Origin: Psychroflexus aestuariivivens
Lineage (GTDB): Bacteria > Bacteroidota > Bacteroidia > Flavobacteriales > Flavobacteriaceae
NCBI RefSeq assembly: GCF_004010055.1
Contig: NZ_RQVT01000050.1
Span: 186,001-250,000, forward strand
Reading direction: 5' to 3'
Length of the DNA stretch: 64,000 nt
In this document: positions 36,563 to 44,215 of the stretch, piece after piece
Layout of the letters: every line of letters starts with the position of its first letter
How positions within the stretch are numbered: position 1 is the first letter of the stretch
The notes under the pieces: generated by a model
The model's input: the letters and a program-made list of their open reading frames with translations, nothing else
Database searches by the model: none
Told to the model about the DNA's origin: nothing
Program-made: the position numbers and the translations under genes

Positions 36563-36805
36563 ATGAAAATAGTAGAACTAAGAGATAAATGGGAAAAATC
36601 AATTTCTGAAGTTGATGATGAATTTTTACTCATGATTGATGCGCTTTATGAAAGATACAATAAAGAGGTGAAAGATGATTTTTTCGATGAATTACCTAAA
36701 AATGTTCAAGACTTACTAATTCTGAGTAGAAAACAAGCTAAAGAAGGAAAGTTAGCTTCTCACCAACAAGTCATGGAGAAGTACAGAAATAAATATAATG
36801 TCTAA
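36563..36805 (+). CDS. Putative antitoxin component
   Basis: From the ATG at 36563 the product has 80 residues, mostly charged helices (IVELRDKWEKSISEVDDEFL, KVDD-like acidic segments, and a C-terminal KYRNKYNV). The segment EGKLASHQQVMEKYRNKY resembles the C-terminus of small antitoxins that pair with RelE/ParE-type toxins. It overlaps the next gene by 8 bp, a typical antitoxin-first arrangement. No DNA-binding fold is obvious. The assignment rests on size and gene pairing; no search was run. An upstream frame beginning inside the ABC-F gene is less likely, since a -7 promoter element lies between. Confidence 0.7.
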   Translation: MKIVELRDKWEKSISEVDDEFLLMIDALYERYNKEVKDDFFDELPKNVQDLLILSRKQAKEGKLASHQQVMEKYRNKYNV

Positions 36806-37127
36806 CAGTAAACTCTACGAGATAAATTGGACTGAATTAGCAGATACTTCTTATAATCAGGAACTTGAATTCATATACAAAAAGTGGAATACGAAAGAAG
36901 TCCTTAAGTTTATGGATTTGGTAGATCACTGTATTATCAATCTTAGATCAGGAATGGTAGCTGGCAAAAATTCACAAAAAACTGGTTTTAAAAGTCTTGT
37001 CATTTCTAAGCAAACAACATTATTTTATGAACTCTTAGAAGATAATTATCAGATTAATTTATTACTTTTTTGGAATAATAAAAGTGACCCTAAAAATTTA
37101 GAACAGTTACTAAACATTGATAAATAA
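36798..37127 (+). CDS. Putative RelE/ParE-superfamily toxin
   Basis: This 109-residue protein begins YEINWTELADTSYNQELEFI, a strand-helix start like that of RelE/ParE toxins (I-x-W-T-x-x-A). The region GMVAGKNSQKTGFKSLVISKQTTLFYELLEDNYQINLLLFWNNKSDP then fits their beta-sheet core, and it ends with a short helix. ParE toxins target gyrase; RelE toxins cut mRNA on ribosomes. The key residues do not allow a choice. The start ATG overlaps the antitoxin stop by 8 bp. It may act as a stable locus-maintenance module next to a housekeeping ABC-F gene. Confidence 0.75.
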   Translation: MSNSKLYEINWTELADTSYNQELEFIYKKWNTKEVLKFMDLVDHCIINLRSGMVAGKNSQKTGFKSLVISKQTTLFYELLEDNYQINLLLFWNNKSDPKNLEQLLNIDK

Positions 37128-37171
37128 AGCCCTATAATACATCACTAAAATTTTAAAAAAAGAAAGCTATT

Positions 37172-37333
37172 TTAATCTTGATTGTCATCCCTTCGTTTTC
37201 GGTCTTTTTTTGAAGCATTATTGATGAAAATCAACACAGCAGCGATTAAACCCAAAATTACCAATCCAAAAATGATGGTCATAATAAACGCACCATTAGA
37301 CCAGTTTACAAATAAAGTTTGAAGTGTCATCAT
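37172..37333 (-). CDS. Small single-helix membrane protein
   Basis: From the ATG at 37333 (or 37330) the product has about 53 residues: a short N-terminal segment, one hydrophobic helix (ITTFGLVILG-like, about residues 17-38), and a highly charged tail KKDRKRRDDNQD. It is supported by an exact -7 promoter element 14 bp upstream and by a plausible reading frame, not by family recognition. The function is unknown. Its topology should place the basic tail in the cytosol. Confidence 0.6.
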   Translation of the reverse strand: MMTLQTLFVNWSNGAFIMTIIFGLVILGLIAAVLIFINNASKKDRKRRDDNQD

Positions 37334-37347
37334 GATTAAATTTTTAT

Positions 37348-37355
37348 CAAAAATA
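37348..37355 (-). promoter_or_regulatory. -7 element (TAnnTTTG) of the small membrane protein gene
   Basis: The minus strand reads TATTTTTG, an exact match, 14 bp before the ATG at 37333. Confidence 0.5.
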
Positions 37356-37414
37356 AACAAGCCTAGATTTCAAATTAATGACAAAAATCAGTTTTTGATG
37401 TAAAATATTGAAAA

Positions 37415-38095
37415 ATGAAAAATTTCTCATACCTCAAATTTCTGCTCAGTTCCAAGAATCAACATGGCATTCATTCGCCATTTGTATACAAATTAATTAC
37501 TGAATGTTTTTATGACAAAACCCAATATGAAGCTTATAAAGACATTTCAAGTCTAAAAAAATCACTACCAAAATTCACCAAAACACCAAGTCTGAAACGT
37601 TTGAAATTTCTATTCAGATTAGTCAATTATTTGAACATCTCTTCTGTTTTGGAAATTGGAAAATCCAGTGGAATTTCAAGTTTAACAATGAGTTTATCTG
37701 CTTCAGAAGTTAGAAAAATAGATGGTTCAAACGCTGCATTTGATTTTTTAAGCAAAAAAAATACTCAAATTCAATTTCAGAATATAAAAGTTCTTCAACA
37801 GAAGTTTTCGGAATATGCAGCGCAAATTCCCCAAAGCAAAACTTTCGATTTGGTCTTTGTCAATCAATGTGAAAATACTGAAATTTGCCAAGCCTATTTT
37901 CAGAAACTTCTCAAACACTACCACAACGACACCGTTTTTATTTTCGATGCCATTTATTCTTCAGAAGCTATGCAAAATGTCTGGAGCAACATCAAAAGTC
38001 ATCCAGAAGTTCGTGTAACCATCGATACTTTTCGTTGGGGACTCGTATTTTTTAGAACCGAACAAGTGAAACAGAATTTTAAAATCCGTTTATAA
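37415..38095 (+). CDS. SAM-dependent methyltransferase-like protein
   Basis: This 226-residue protein begins with a conserved-looking NQHGIHSPFVYKLI segment. It then has a Rossmann methyltransferase core: VLEIGKSSGISSLTMSL (motif I, near 82-98), KIDGSNAAFDFL, FDLVFVNQCE (motif III-IV region) and DTVFIFDAIYSS. It resembles O-methyltransferase-like proteins found in Bacteroidota. The usual acidic residue pattern after motif I is weak, so catalytic activity is uncertain. Substrate unknown. It is followed by a 58-residue membrane protein gene on the same strand. Confidence 0.75.
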   Translation: MKNFSYLKFLLSSKNQHGIHSPFVYKLITECFYDKTQYEAYKDISSLKKSLPKFTKTPSLKRLKFLFRLVNYLNISSVLEIGKSSGISSLTMSLSASEVRKIDGSNAAFDFLSKKNTQIQFQNIKVLQQKFSEYAAQIPQSKTFDLVFVNQCENTEICQAYFQKLLKHYHNDTVFIFDAIYSSEAMQNVWSNIKSHPEVRVTIDTFRWGLVFFRTEQVKQNFKIRL

Positions 38096-38140
38096 TTTTC
38101 AAATTCCAATTTTAAACTTAATTTTATAGAAAAATAAATT

Positions 38141-38317
38141 ATGCTTGAAGAACTCTCGCCAGAAATGCAGTTTATTTTGATCATTGTTGGCTTGGCCGTT
38201 TTGTTTTTATTAGTGTTTTGGAACAACAAACGCAATAAAAGCAAACGCTTTGATCGTGACAAAAGAAATTTTAGGAAAAATTTTTATGAGAAAAAACAAA
38301 AGCAAAAAGATCCCTAA
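38141..38317 (+). CDS. Small single-helix membrane protein, 58 residues
   Basis: An ATG at 38141 opens a frame of 58 codons ending TAA at 38315-38317. The product starts MLEELSPEMQFILIIVGLAV, with one hydrophobic helix (about 10-28), then a strongly basic, Lys/Arg/Asn-rich tail to the end. It lies between the methyltransferase-like gene (45 bp upstream) and mfd (63 bp downstream), both on the same strand. Coding status is supported by the membrane-helix-plus-basic-tail design and gene context only. Confidence 0.6.
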   Translation: MLEELSPEMQFILIIVGLAVLFLLVFWNNKRNKSKRFDRDKRNFRKNFYEKKQKQKDP

Positions 38318-38366
38318 AGCTTATTTCCGCAGGACAGTTTTTGAAGAATTTTCCAGCTTTTTCTAC

Positions 38367-38374
38367 TATCTTTG
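38367..38374 (+). promoter_or_regulatory. -7 element (TAnnTTTG) of mfd
   Basis: TATCTTTG matches exactly and ends 6 bases before the mfd ATG at 38381, the same spacing as for the plsC-like gene. The mRNA would be nearly leaderless. Confidence 0.6.
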
Positions 38375-38380
38375 CGCGCG

Positions 38381-41300
38381 ATGACAAAAACAGCAATCAC
38401 AGAGCAGTTTTCTAACAACGCAGCCACCAAAAAACTAATTGAAGCGCTTTCAACAGCAGAAGCGCAATCTATTTTCGTCAAAGGTTTAGTCGGCTCGGCA
38501 GTGTCGTTTTTGCAAGCCGAAGTTTTCCGAAAAACTGAAAAACCTTTTCTTTTAATCTTCAACGACAAGGAAGAAGCTGCTTACCACCTCAACGATTTAG
38601 AGCAACTTTTAGACGAAAAAAACGTGTTGTTTTATCCTGGAAGTTACCGCAGACCATACCAAATTGAAGAAACCGACAATGCTAATGTATTGTTGCGTGC
38701 CGAGGTACTTAACCGCATTAATTCCAGAAAAAAACCTTCGGTAATTGTTACCTATCCCGAAGCACTTTTTGAAAAAGTAGTGACCAAAAAAGAACTGGAC
38801 AAAAGTATTTTGAAAATCAAACTCAACGACGAATTGTCCATAGATTTTGTCAACGAAGTACTGTTTGAATACAAATTCAAACGTGTAGATTTTGTCACAG
38901 AACCTGGCGAATTTTCAGTGAGAGGCGGCATTATAGATGTTTTTTCATTCAGTAATGACGAGCCTTACCGGATCGAATTTTTTGGCGATGATGTGGACAG
39001 CATCAGAACTTTTGATGTTGAAACCCAACTGTCTACCGACCAAAAAAAGAAAATCGGCATTATGCCGAATGTTGAAAAAAAACAGCTTGATGAAGTCCGA
39101 GAAACTTTTCTGGAATACATCAGCAACAAAGCGGTGGTTTTCATCAAAAATATTGATTTTCTGTCCAACACTTTAGACAACTTGTTTGCCAAAGCAGAAA
39201 CCGCATTTTCTGAATTGTCTGAAGATATCAAACACAGTAAACCTGAAGAATTATTTTGCCAAAGTGAAGTCCTAAAACGGCAATTGCTCAATTTTCACCT
39301 GGTAGAATTCGGCACACAAAACTTTTTCAAATCAGATCTTAAAATTGATTATCCCACAAGACCACAACCGTCTTTCAATAAAAAATTCGATTTGCTGATT
39401 GAAGATTTGAACAAAAATCACGAATCAGGTTATCAAAATTATATTTGTTGTACCAGTGAACAACAAGCTAAGCGTTTCAAAGATATTTTCGATCCAGAAA
39501 GCGGACTTCTGGATGACAATAAAACCGTGCCATACGAAACGCTGGTTTTATCGATGCATCAAGGTTTTATAGACGATTTGAACAAAATTGTTTGCTACAC
39601 CGATCATCAAATTTTTGATCGCTATCATAAATTTCATCTAAAAAACGGTTACGCCAAAAAACAAGCCATTACGCTCAAAGAGTTGACGAGTCTTGAAATT
39701 GGCGACTACGTTACTCATATCGACCACGGCATTGGAAAATTTGGCGGTCTTCAGAAAATAGACGTTGAAGGCAAACAGCAAGAAGCGGTGAAATTGGTTT
39801 ATGGCGATCGCGATATTTTGTACCTCAGCATTCACTCGCTACACAAGATTTCAAAATACAACGGCAAAGATAGCAAACCGCCACAAGTCTATAAACTCGG
39901 CAGTAAAGCTTGGAAAAATTTAAAGAAAAAAACCAAAGCCCGAGTCAAAAAAGTTGCTTTCGATCTCATCAAATTATATGCGAAACGTCGATTGGAAAAA
40001 GGCCATCAATTCGGACCAGATTCTTATTTGCAACATGAATTGGAAGCTTCATTTATTTATGAAGACACGCCCGATCAAAGTACCGCCACTCAAGCTGTGA
40101 AAGAAGACATGGAAAAAGAACAACCCATGGACAGATTGGTTTGTGGCGATGTTGGTTTTGGCAAAACAGAAGTTGCCATTCGTGCTGCTTTCAAAGCGGT
40201 GGATAATGGTAAACAAGTTGCGATTTTAGTACCGACAACGATTTTGGCGTTTCAACATCATAAAACTTTTTCAGAACGATTGAAAGAATTTCCAGTAACG
40301 GTAGATTATTTGAATCGTTTCCGAACCGCCAAAGAACGCCGAACCGTTTTGGAAGGTTTAGAAAACGGACAAGTGGATATTGTCATCGGAACGCATCAGC
40401 TGGTGAATAAAGCCGTAAAATTTAAAGATTTAGGCTTACTCATTATCGATGAGGAGCAAAAATTTGGCGTTTCCGTGAAAGACAAGTTGAAAACCATCAA
40501 AGCCAATGTCGATACCTTGACACTTACAGCGACACCAATTCCGAGAACATTACAATTCAGTTTGATGGCGGCCAGAGATTTGTCTACTATTAAAACGCCA
40601 CCACCGAATCGTTATCCTATAGAAACCCACGTCATTCGTTTTTCTGAAGATCAAATTCGGGATGCGGTTTCATATGAAATCCAGCGTGGCGGACAAGTGT
40701 TTTTCATCAACAATCGCATTGAAAATATTCAGGAAGTCGCTGGTTTGATTCAGCGTTTGGTACCAGATGCTAAAATTGGCATCGGTCATGGTCAAATGGA
40801 AGGCAAGAAGTTAGAAAAACTGATGCTAAGTTTTATGAACAACGAATTTGATGTTTTGGTGTCCACCACAATTATCGAAAGCGGTTTGGATGTAACCAAC
40901 GCCAATACGATTTTAATCAACGATGCTAATAATTTCGGTATGTCCGATTTACACCAAATGCGCGGACGTGTCGGGCGAAGCAATAAAAAAGCGTTTTGTT
41001 ACCTCATCACACCACCTCTGACCATGATGACAGATGATGCCCGAAAGCGAATCACGGCTTTGGAGCAATTTTCAGATTTGGGCAGCGGCATCAATATCGC
41101 GATGAAAGATTTGGAAATCCGTGGAGCTGGAGATTTGTTAGGCGGTGAACAAAGTGGTTTTATTTCCGATATTGGTTTTGAAACCTACCAAAAAATTCTC
41201 AATGAAGCCATTGAAGAATTGAAAGAAAATGAGTTCAAAACGGTGTATCAAGAAGATGAGAAAGATGAAGATAAGGTTTATGTAAAAGATGCTCAAATTG

Positions 41301-41764
41301 ATACGGATTTTGAAATTTTATTTCCAGATGACTATATCAATAGCATCAAAGAACGTTTGAATTTGTACACCAAATTGAATGAAGTCAACAACGAAGACGG
41401 GCTTTTAGCTTTCGAAAAAGAACTCGTTGACCGTTTTGGAGAATTGCCACAAGAAGCCGAAGATTTGCTAAATAGTGTCCGTTTGAAATGGATTGCCGCC
41501 AGTATTGGTTTAGAGAAAATCGTACTCAAAAAAGGCAAAATGATTGGCTACTTCTTGTCCAATCAACAATCGGATTTTTACCAATCCAAACGTTTTAGAG
41601 AAGTGCTTCAATATGTGCAAACGCATCCTCGCAATTGCCAAATGAAAGAAAAAGAAACCAGAAACGGATTGCGTTTATTATTGACTTTTGAAAAAATCAC
41701 TTCGGTCAATCGTGCTTTAGAAGTTTTGAAACCATTGGAACAAAAAGACTTGGCTGAAAGCTGA
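38381..41764 (+). CDS. mfd: Transcription-repair coupling factor Mfd
   Basis: This 1127-residue protein has the Mfd domain order. A UvrB-like N-terminal part comes first, then a CarD-like RNA-polymerase-interacting domain (DYVTHIDHGIGKFGG). The RecG-like translocase follows, with Walker A GDVGFGKTEVA near 590 and IIDEEQKFGV, then helicase motif VI (HQMRGRVGRS) and a C-terminal TRCF domain. It removes RNA polymerase stalled at DNA damage and recruits UvrA. The ATG at 38381 is preferred to an in-frame TTG at 38372, which lies within the promoter element. The stop is 5 bp from the convergent rfbD stop. Confidence 0.96.
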   Translation: MTKTAITEQFSNNAATKKLIEALSTAEAQSIFVKGLVGSAVSFLQAEVFRKTEKPFLLIFNDKEEAAYHLNDLEQLLDEKNVLFYPGSYRRPYQIEETDNANVLLRAEVLNRINSRKKPSVIVTYPEALFEKVVTKKELDKSILKIKLNDELSIDFVNEVLFEYKFKRVDFVTEPGEFSVRGGIIDVFSFSNDEPYRIEFFGDDVDSIRTFDVETQLSTDQKKKIGIMPNVEKKQLDEVRETFLEYISNKAVVFIKNIDFLSNTLDNLFAKAETAFSELSEDIKHSKPEELFCQSEVLKRQLLNFHLVEFGTQNFFKSDLKIDYPTRPQPSFNKKFDLLIEDLNKNHESGYQNYICCTSEQQAKRFKDIFDPESGLLDDNKTVPYETLVLSMHQGFIDDLNKIVCYTDHQIFDRYHKFHLKNGYAKKQAITLKELTSLEIGDYVTHIDHGIGKFGGLQKIDVEGKQQEAVKLVYGDRDILYLSIHSLHKISKYNGKDSKPPQVYKLGSKAWKNLKKKTKARVKKVAFDLIKLYAKRRLEKGHQFGPDSYLQHELEASFIYEDTPDQSTATQAVKEDMEKEQPMDRLVCGDVGFGKTEVAIRAAFKAVDNGKQVAILVPTTILAFQHHKTFSERLKEFPVTVDYLNRFRTAKERRTVLEGLENGQVDIVIGTHQLVNKAVKFKDLGLLIIDEEQKFGVSVKDKLKTIKANVDTLTLTATPIPRTLQFSLMAARDLSTIKTPPPNRYPIETHVIRFSEDQIRDAVSYEIQRGGQVFFINNRIENIQEVAGLIQRLVPDAKIGIGHGQMEGKKLEKLMLSFMNNEFDVLVSTTIIESGLDVTNANTILINDANNFGMSDLHQMRGRVGRSNKKAFCYLITPPLTMMTDDARKRITALEQFSDLGSGINIAMKDLEIRGAGDLLGGEQSGFISDIGFETYQKILNEAIEELKENEFKTVYQEDEKDEDKVYVKDAQIDTDFEILFPDDYINSIKERLNLYTKLNEVNNEDGLLAFEKELVDRFGELPQEAEDLLNSVRLKWIAASIGLEKIVLKKGKMIGYFLSNQQSDFYQSKRFREVLQYVQTHPRNCQMKEKETRNGLRLLLTFEKITSVNRALEVLKPLEQKDLAES

Positions 41765-41769
41765 ATTGA

Positions 41770-42618
41770 CTAAGCGTTTTTAATAAGTTCAACCAAAGTT
41801 TCACGCCAATGCGGAATTTTATATTCAAAATGCTGCTGTAATTTCGACTTATCTAAAACGCTAAATTTTGGGCGTTTTGCTTTTGTCGGATATGCAAAAG
41901 TAGCGTTCAGAATTGTTTTGTCTGCAAGTTGATTTTCTTCCAAAATCAATCTGGCGAAATCGTACCAAGTAGCTTCACCCAAATTACTGAAATGATACAA
42001 TCCAAATGTTTCACTTTGATTCTGAATAATTTTCAAAATAAAAACCGCCAAATCATTTGCATTAGTTGGTGTTCCGGTTTGTTCTGTGGTGATATTTAGC
42101 GTTTCACCTGATTTTGCTTTTTTTGAAATTGTATTGAAAAAATTGTGACCAAATTCTGAATACAACCAACTGGTTCTTAAAATGAAATATTCCGCTAAAG
42201 TTTGTTGAATATGAGCTTCACCTTGAAGTTTTGAAGCCCCGTAAACATTAATCGGTTGGGTAGAATCGTCTTCAGTATAAGGTCGATTCAAAACGCCATT
42301 GAACACGTAATCTGTGGAAATATGAATTAGTTTTGTGTGGTGGGTTTTGCAAATTTCAGCTAAATTTTTCACCGCTTTAGCATTGATTTCAAAAGCCGTT
42401 TCAGTTTCTGTTTCAGCTTGTTCTACGCTGGTATAAGCAGCACAATTCACACAAAAATCAGGTTGATGTGTGTTGAAAAAAGTTTTGAGTTCAAAAGGAG
42501 AAGAAATATCTAAAGTCGAGCGGTTTTCAAATAAAAATTGAATTTCTGGAATAGATTTGGCACGTTTTTGCAAACATTGTCCGAGTTGTCCTTCTGCGCC
42601 TGTGACTAAAACTTTCAT
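41770..42618 (-). CDS. rfbD: dTDP-4-dehydrorhamnose reductase
   Basis: This 282-residue short-chain dehydrogenase-like enzyme begins MKVLVTGAEGQLGQ (NADPH-binding) and has the Tyr-Lys pair in YGASKLQGE. It catalyses the last step of dTDP-L-rhamnose synthesis. Its ATG overlaps the rfbC stop as ATGA, showing translational coupling. It is the last gene of the minus-strand envelope operon and converges on mfd. Confidence 0.95.
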   Translation of the reverse strand: MKVLVTGAEGQLGQCLQKRAKSIPEIQFLFENRSTLDISSPFELKTFFNTHQPDFCVNCAAYTSVEQAETETETAFEINAKAVKNLAEICKTHHTKLIHISTDYVFNGVLNRPYTEDDSTQPINVYGASKLQGEAHIQQTLAEYFILRTSWLYSEFGHNFFNTISKKAKSGETLNITTEQTGTPTNANDLAVFILKIIQNQSETFGLYHFSNLGEATWYDFARLILEENQLADKTILNATFAYPTKAKRPKFSVLDKSKLQQHFEYKIPHWRETLVELIKNA

Positions 42619-43178
42619 TGTTTCAAATAAGTTTCTAGAGTTGGTTGGTGTTGGTCTTTTTCAGAAATTATTTGCTGATCCTTTGGAATTTGCCAATCCA
42701 AATTCAACTGGGAATCATTGTATAAAATACCGCGTTCAGAAGTTTTGTCATAAAAATTATCGCACTTATAAACAAAAATTGCTTCTTCTGATAAAGTGGC
42801 AAATCCATGTGCAAATCCACGTGGCACAAAAAGTTGGTGGTTATTTTCGTCATTTAGCAGGCAACTAAAATGTTTCAAATAAGTTTCAGAATCTGGTCGC
42901 ATATCTACGACAATATCTAAAACCTCGCCTTTGGCAACTCGAATGAGTTTCGCCTGAGCAAAATCTCCGACTTGAAAGTGAAGTCCGCGAATTGTACCGT
43001 ATTGAGAAACCGATTGGTTATCCTGAACAAAATTTATTTCTAATCCTGTAGCTGCCGAAAATTCTTTTTTGTTGAATATTTCAAAAAAACTACCTCTTTC
43101 GTCTTTAAATACGAGAGGTATTACAATAAAGCAATCTTTTAGTGTGGTCTGTTCTATTGTCATTTTTTCACTTCTCAT
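42615..43178 (-). CDS. rfbC: dTDP-4-dehydrorhamnose 3,5-epimerase
   Basis: This 187-residue cupin-fold enzyme shows the RfbC signatures DERGSFFEIFNKKEF, FVQDNQSVS, IRGLHFQ (with the active-site His) and VPRGFAHGFATLSEEA. It epimerises C3 and C5 of dTDP-4-keto-6-deoxyglucose. The start may be the ATG at 43178 or one five codons later at 43163 (MTIEQTTLKDC); the sequence does not decide this. It is 10 bp after rfbB and overlaps rfbD by 4 bp. Confidence 0.95.
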   Translation of the reverse strand: MRSEKMTIEQTTLKDCFIVIPLVFKDERGSFFEIFNKKEFSAATGLEINFVQDNQSVSQYGTIRGLHFQVGDFAQAKLIRVAKGEVLDIVVDMRPDSETYLKHFSCLLNDENNHQLFVPRGFAHGFATLSEEAIFVYKCDNFYDKTSERGILYNDSQLNLDWQIPKDQQIISEKDQHQPTLETYLKQ

Positions 43179-43188
43179 TATTACAATT

Positions 43189-44196
43189 CTACTTTTCGTA
43201 TTTTTTCAAATACCAATCTACGGTTTTTTTAATTCCGCTTTCAAAGTTTTCATCTGCTTTCCAACCTAAATTATTTTCGATTTTACTGGCATCAATAGCA
43301 TATCTAAAATCGTGTCCTGGGCGATCTTTAACAAAAGATATTTGATCTTTATAATTTGAATCTAATGGTTTCAACTCGTCAAGGATTTCACAAATTTTAT
43401 GAGCTATGTATAAATTGTTTCTTTCATTTTTACCACCAATATTGTAGGTTTCACCAATTTTACCTTCATGAATTGCCAAATTAATACCTTTACAATGATC
43501 CAAAACATACAACCAGTCACGGATATTTTTACCATCACCATAAATCGGAATATCTTCACCATGAATAGCTTTTCTGATGATGGTTGGAATGAGTTTCTCA
43601 TCATGCTGATGCGGTCCGTAATTATTGGAACAATTTGTAGTAATTACGGGCATGCCGTATGTGTGAAAAAAACTCCGAACAATAAAGTCTGAAGATGCTT
43701 TGGATGCGCTATACGGACTGTTTGGTGCATAAGCTGTTTCTTCTGTGAACAAACTTTCGTCGTCTTCTAAAGTGCCGTAAACTTCATCTGTAGAAATGTG
43801 TAAAAATCTGGCATTTTCAAATTCAGCGTTGAATTGAAATGGTTCAGACATCCACAATTGATAGGCTTCATGAAGCAAATTAAAAGTTCCTGTAATGTTT
43901 GTTTTGATGAAAGCATCTGGATTGGAAATTGAATTGTCCACATGAGATTCTGCTGCAAAATGAATTACTTTTTGAAATTCATATTGTTCAAAAAGCGATT
44001 TTAAAAGTGACTTGTCGCAAATATCACCTTCTATAAAAGTGTAATTTTCTGCATCTGAAACTTCTATATTATCGAGATCGCCAGCATAGGTAAGCAAATC
44101 TAAATTGACAAAATGATATTTATTTTGTGGTACAAAATGATTGATAAAATTTGAACCGATAAATCCGGCTCCACCTGTGACAAGAATATTTTGCAT
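43189..44196 (-). CDS. rfbB: dTDP-glucose 4,6-dehydratase
   Basis: This 335-residue enzyme has the NAD-binding GGAGFIGSN start, HFAAESHVDNSI, STDEVYG and the catalytic YSASKASSD (Tyr-Lys). It converts dTDP-glucose to dTDP-4-keto-6-deoxyglucose. The next two steps are encoded directly downstream. The first enzyme of the pathway, RfbA, is not encoded in this window, so it must be elsewhere. The gene is 19 bp after the nucleosidase-like gene. Confidence 0.95.
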   Translation of the reverse strand: MQNILVTGGAGFIGSNFINHFVPQNKYHFVNLDLLTYAGDLDNIEVSDAENYTFIEGDICDKSLLKSLFEQYEFQKVIHFAAESHVDNSISNPDAFIKTNITGTFNLLHEAYQLWMSEPFQFNAEFENARFLHISTDEVYGTLEDDESLFTEETAYAPNSPYSASKASSDFIVRSFFHTYGMPVITTNCSNNYGPHQHDEKLIPTIIRKAIHGEDIPIYGDGKNIRDWLYVLDHCKGINLAIHEGKIGETYNIGGKNERNNLYIAHKICEILDELKPLDSNYKDQISFVKDRPGHDFRYAIDASKIENNLGWKADENFESGIKKTVDWYLKKYEK

Positions 44197-44215
44197 TGTT
44201 TTTTATTTAGAGATG

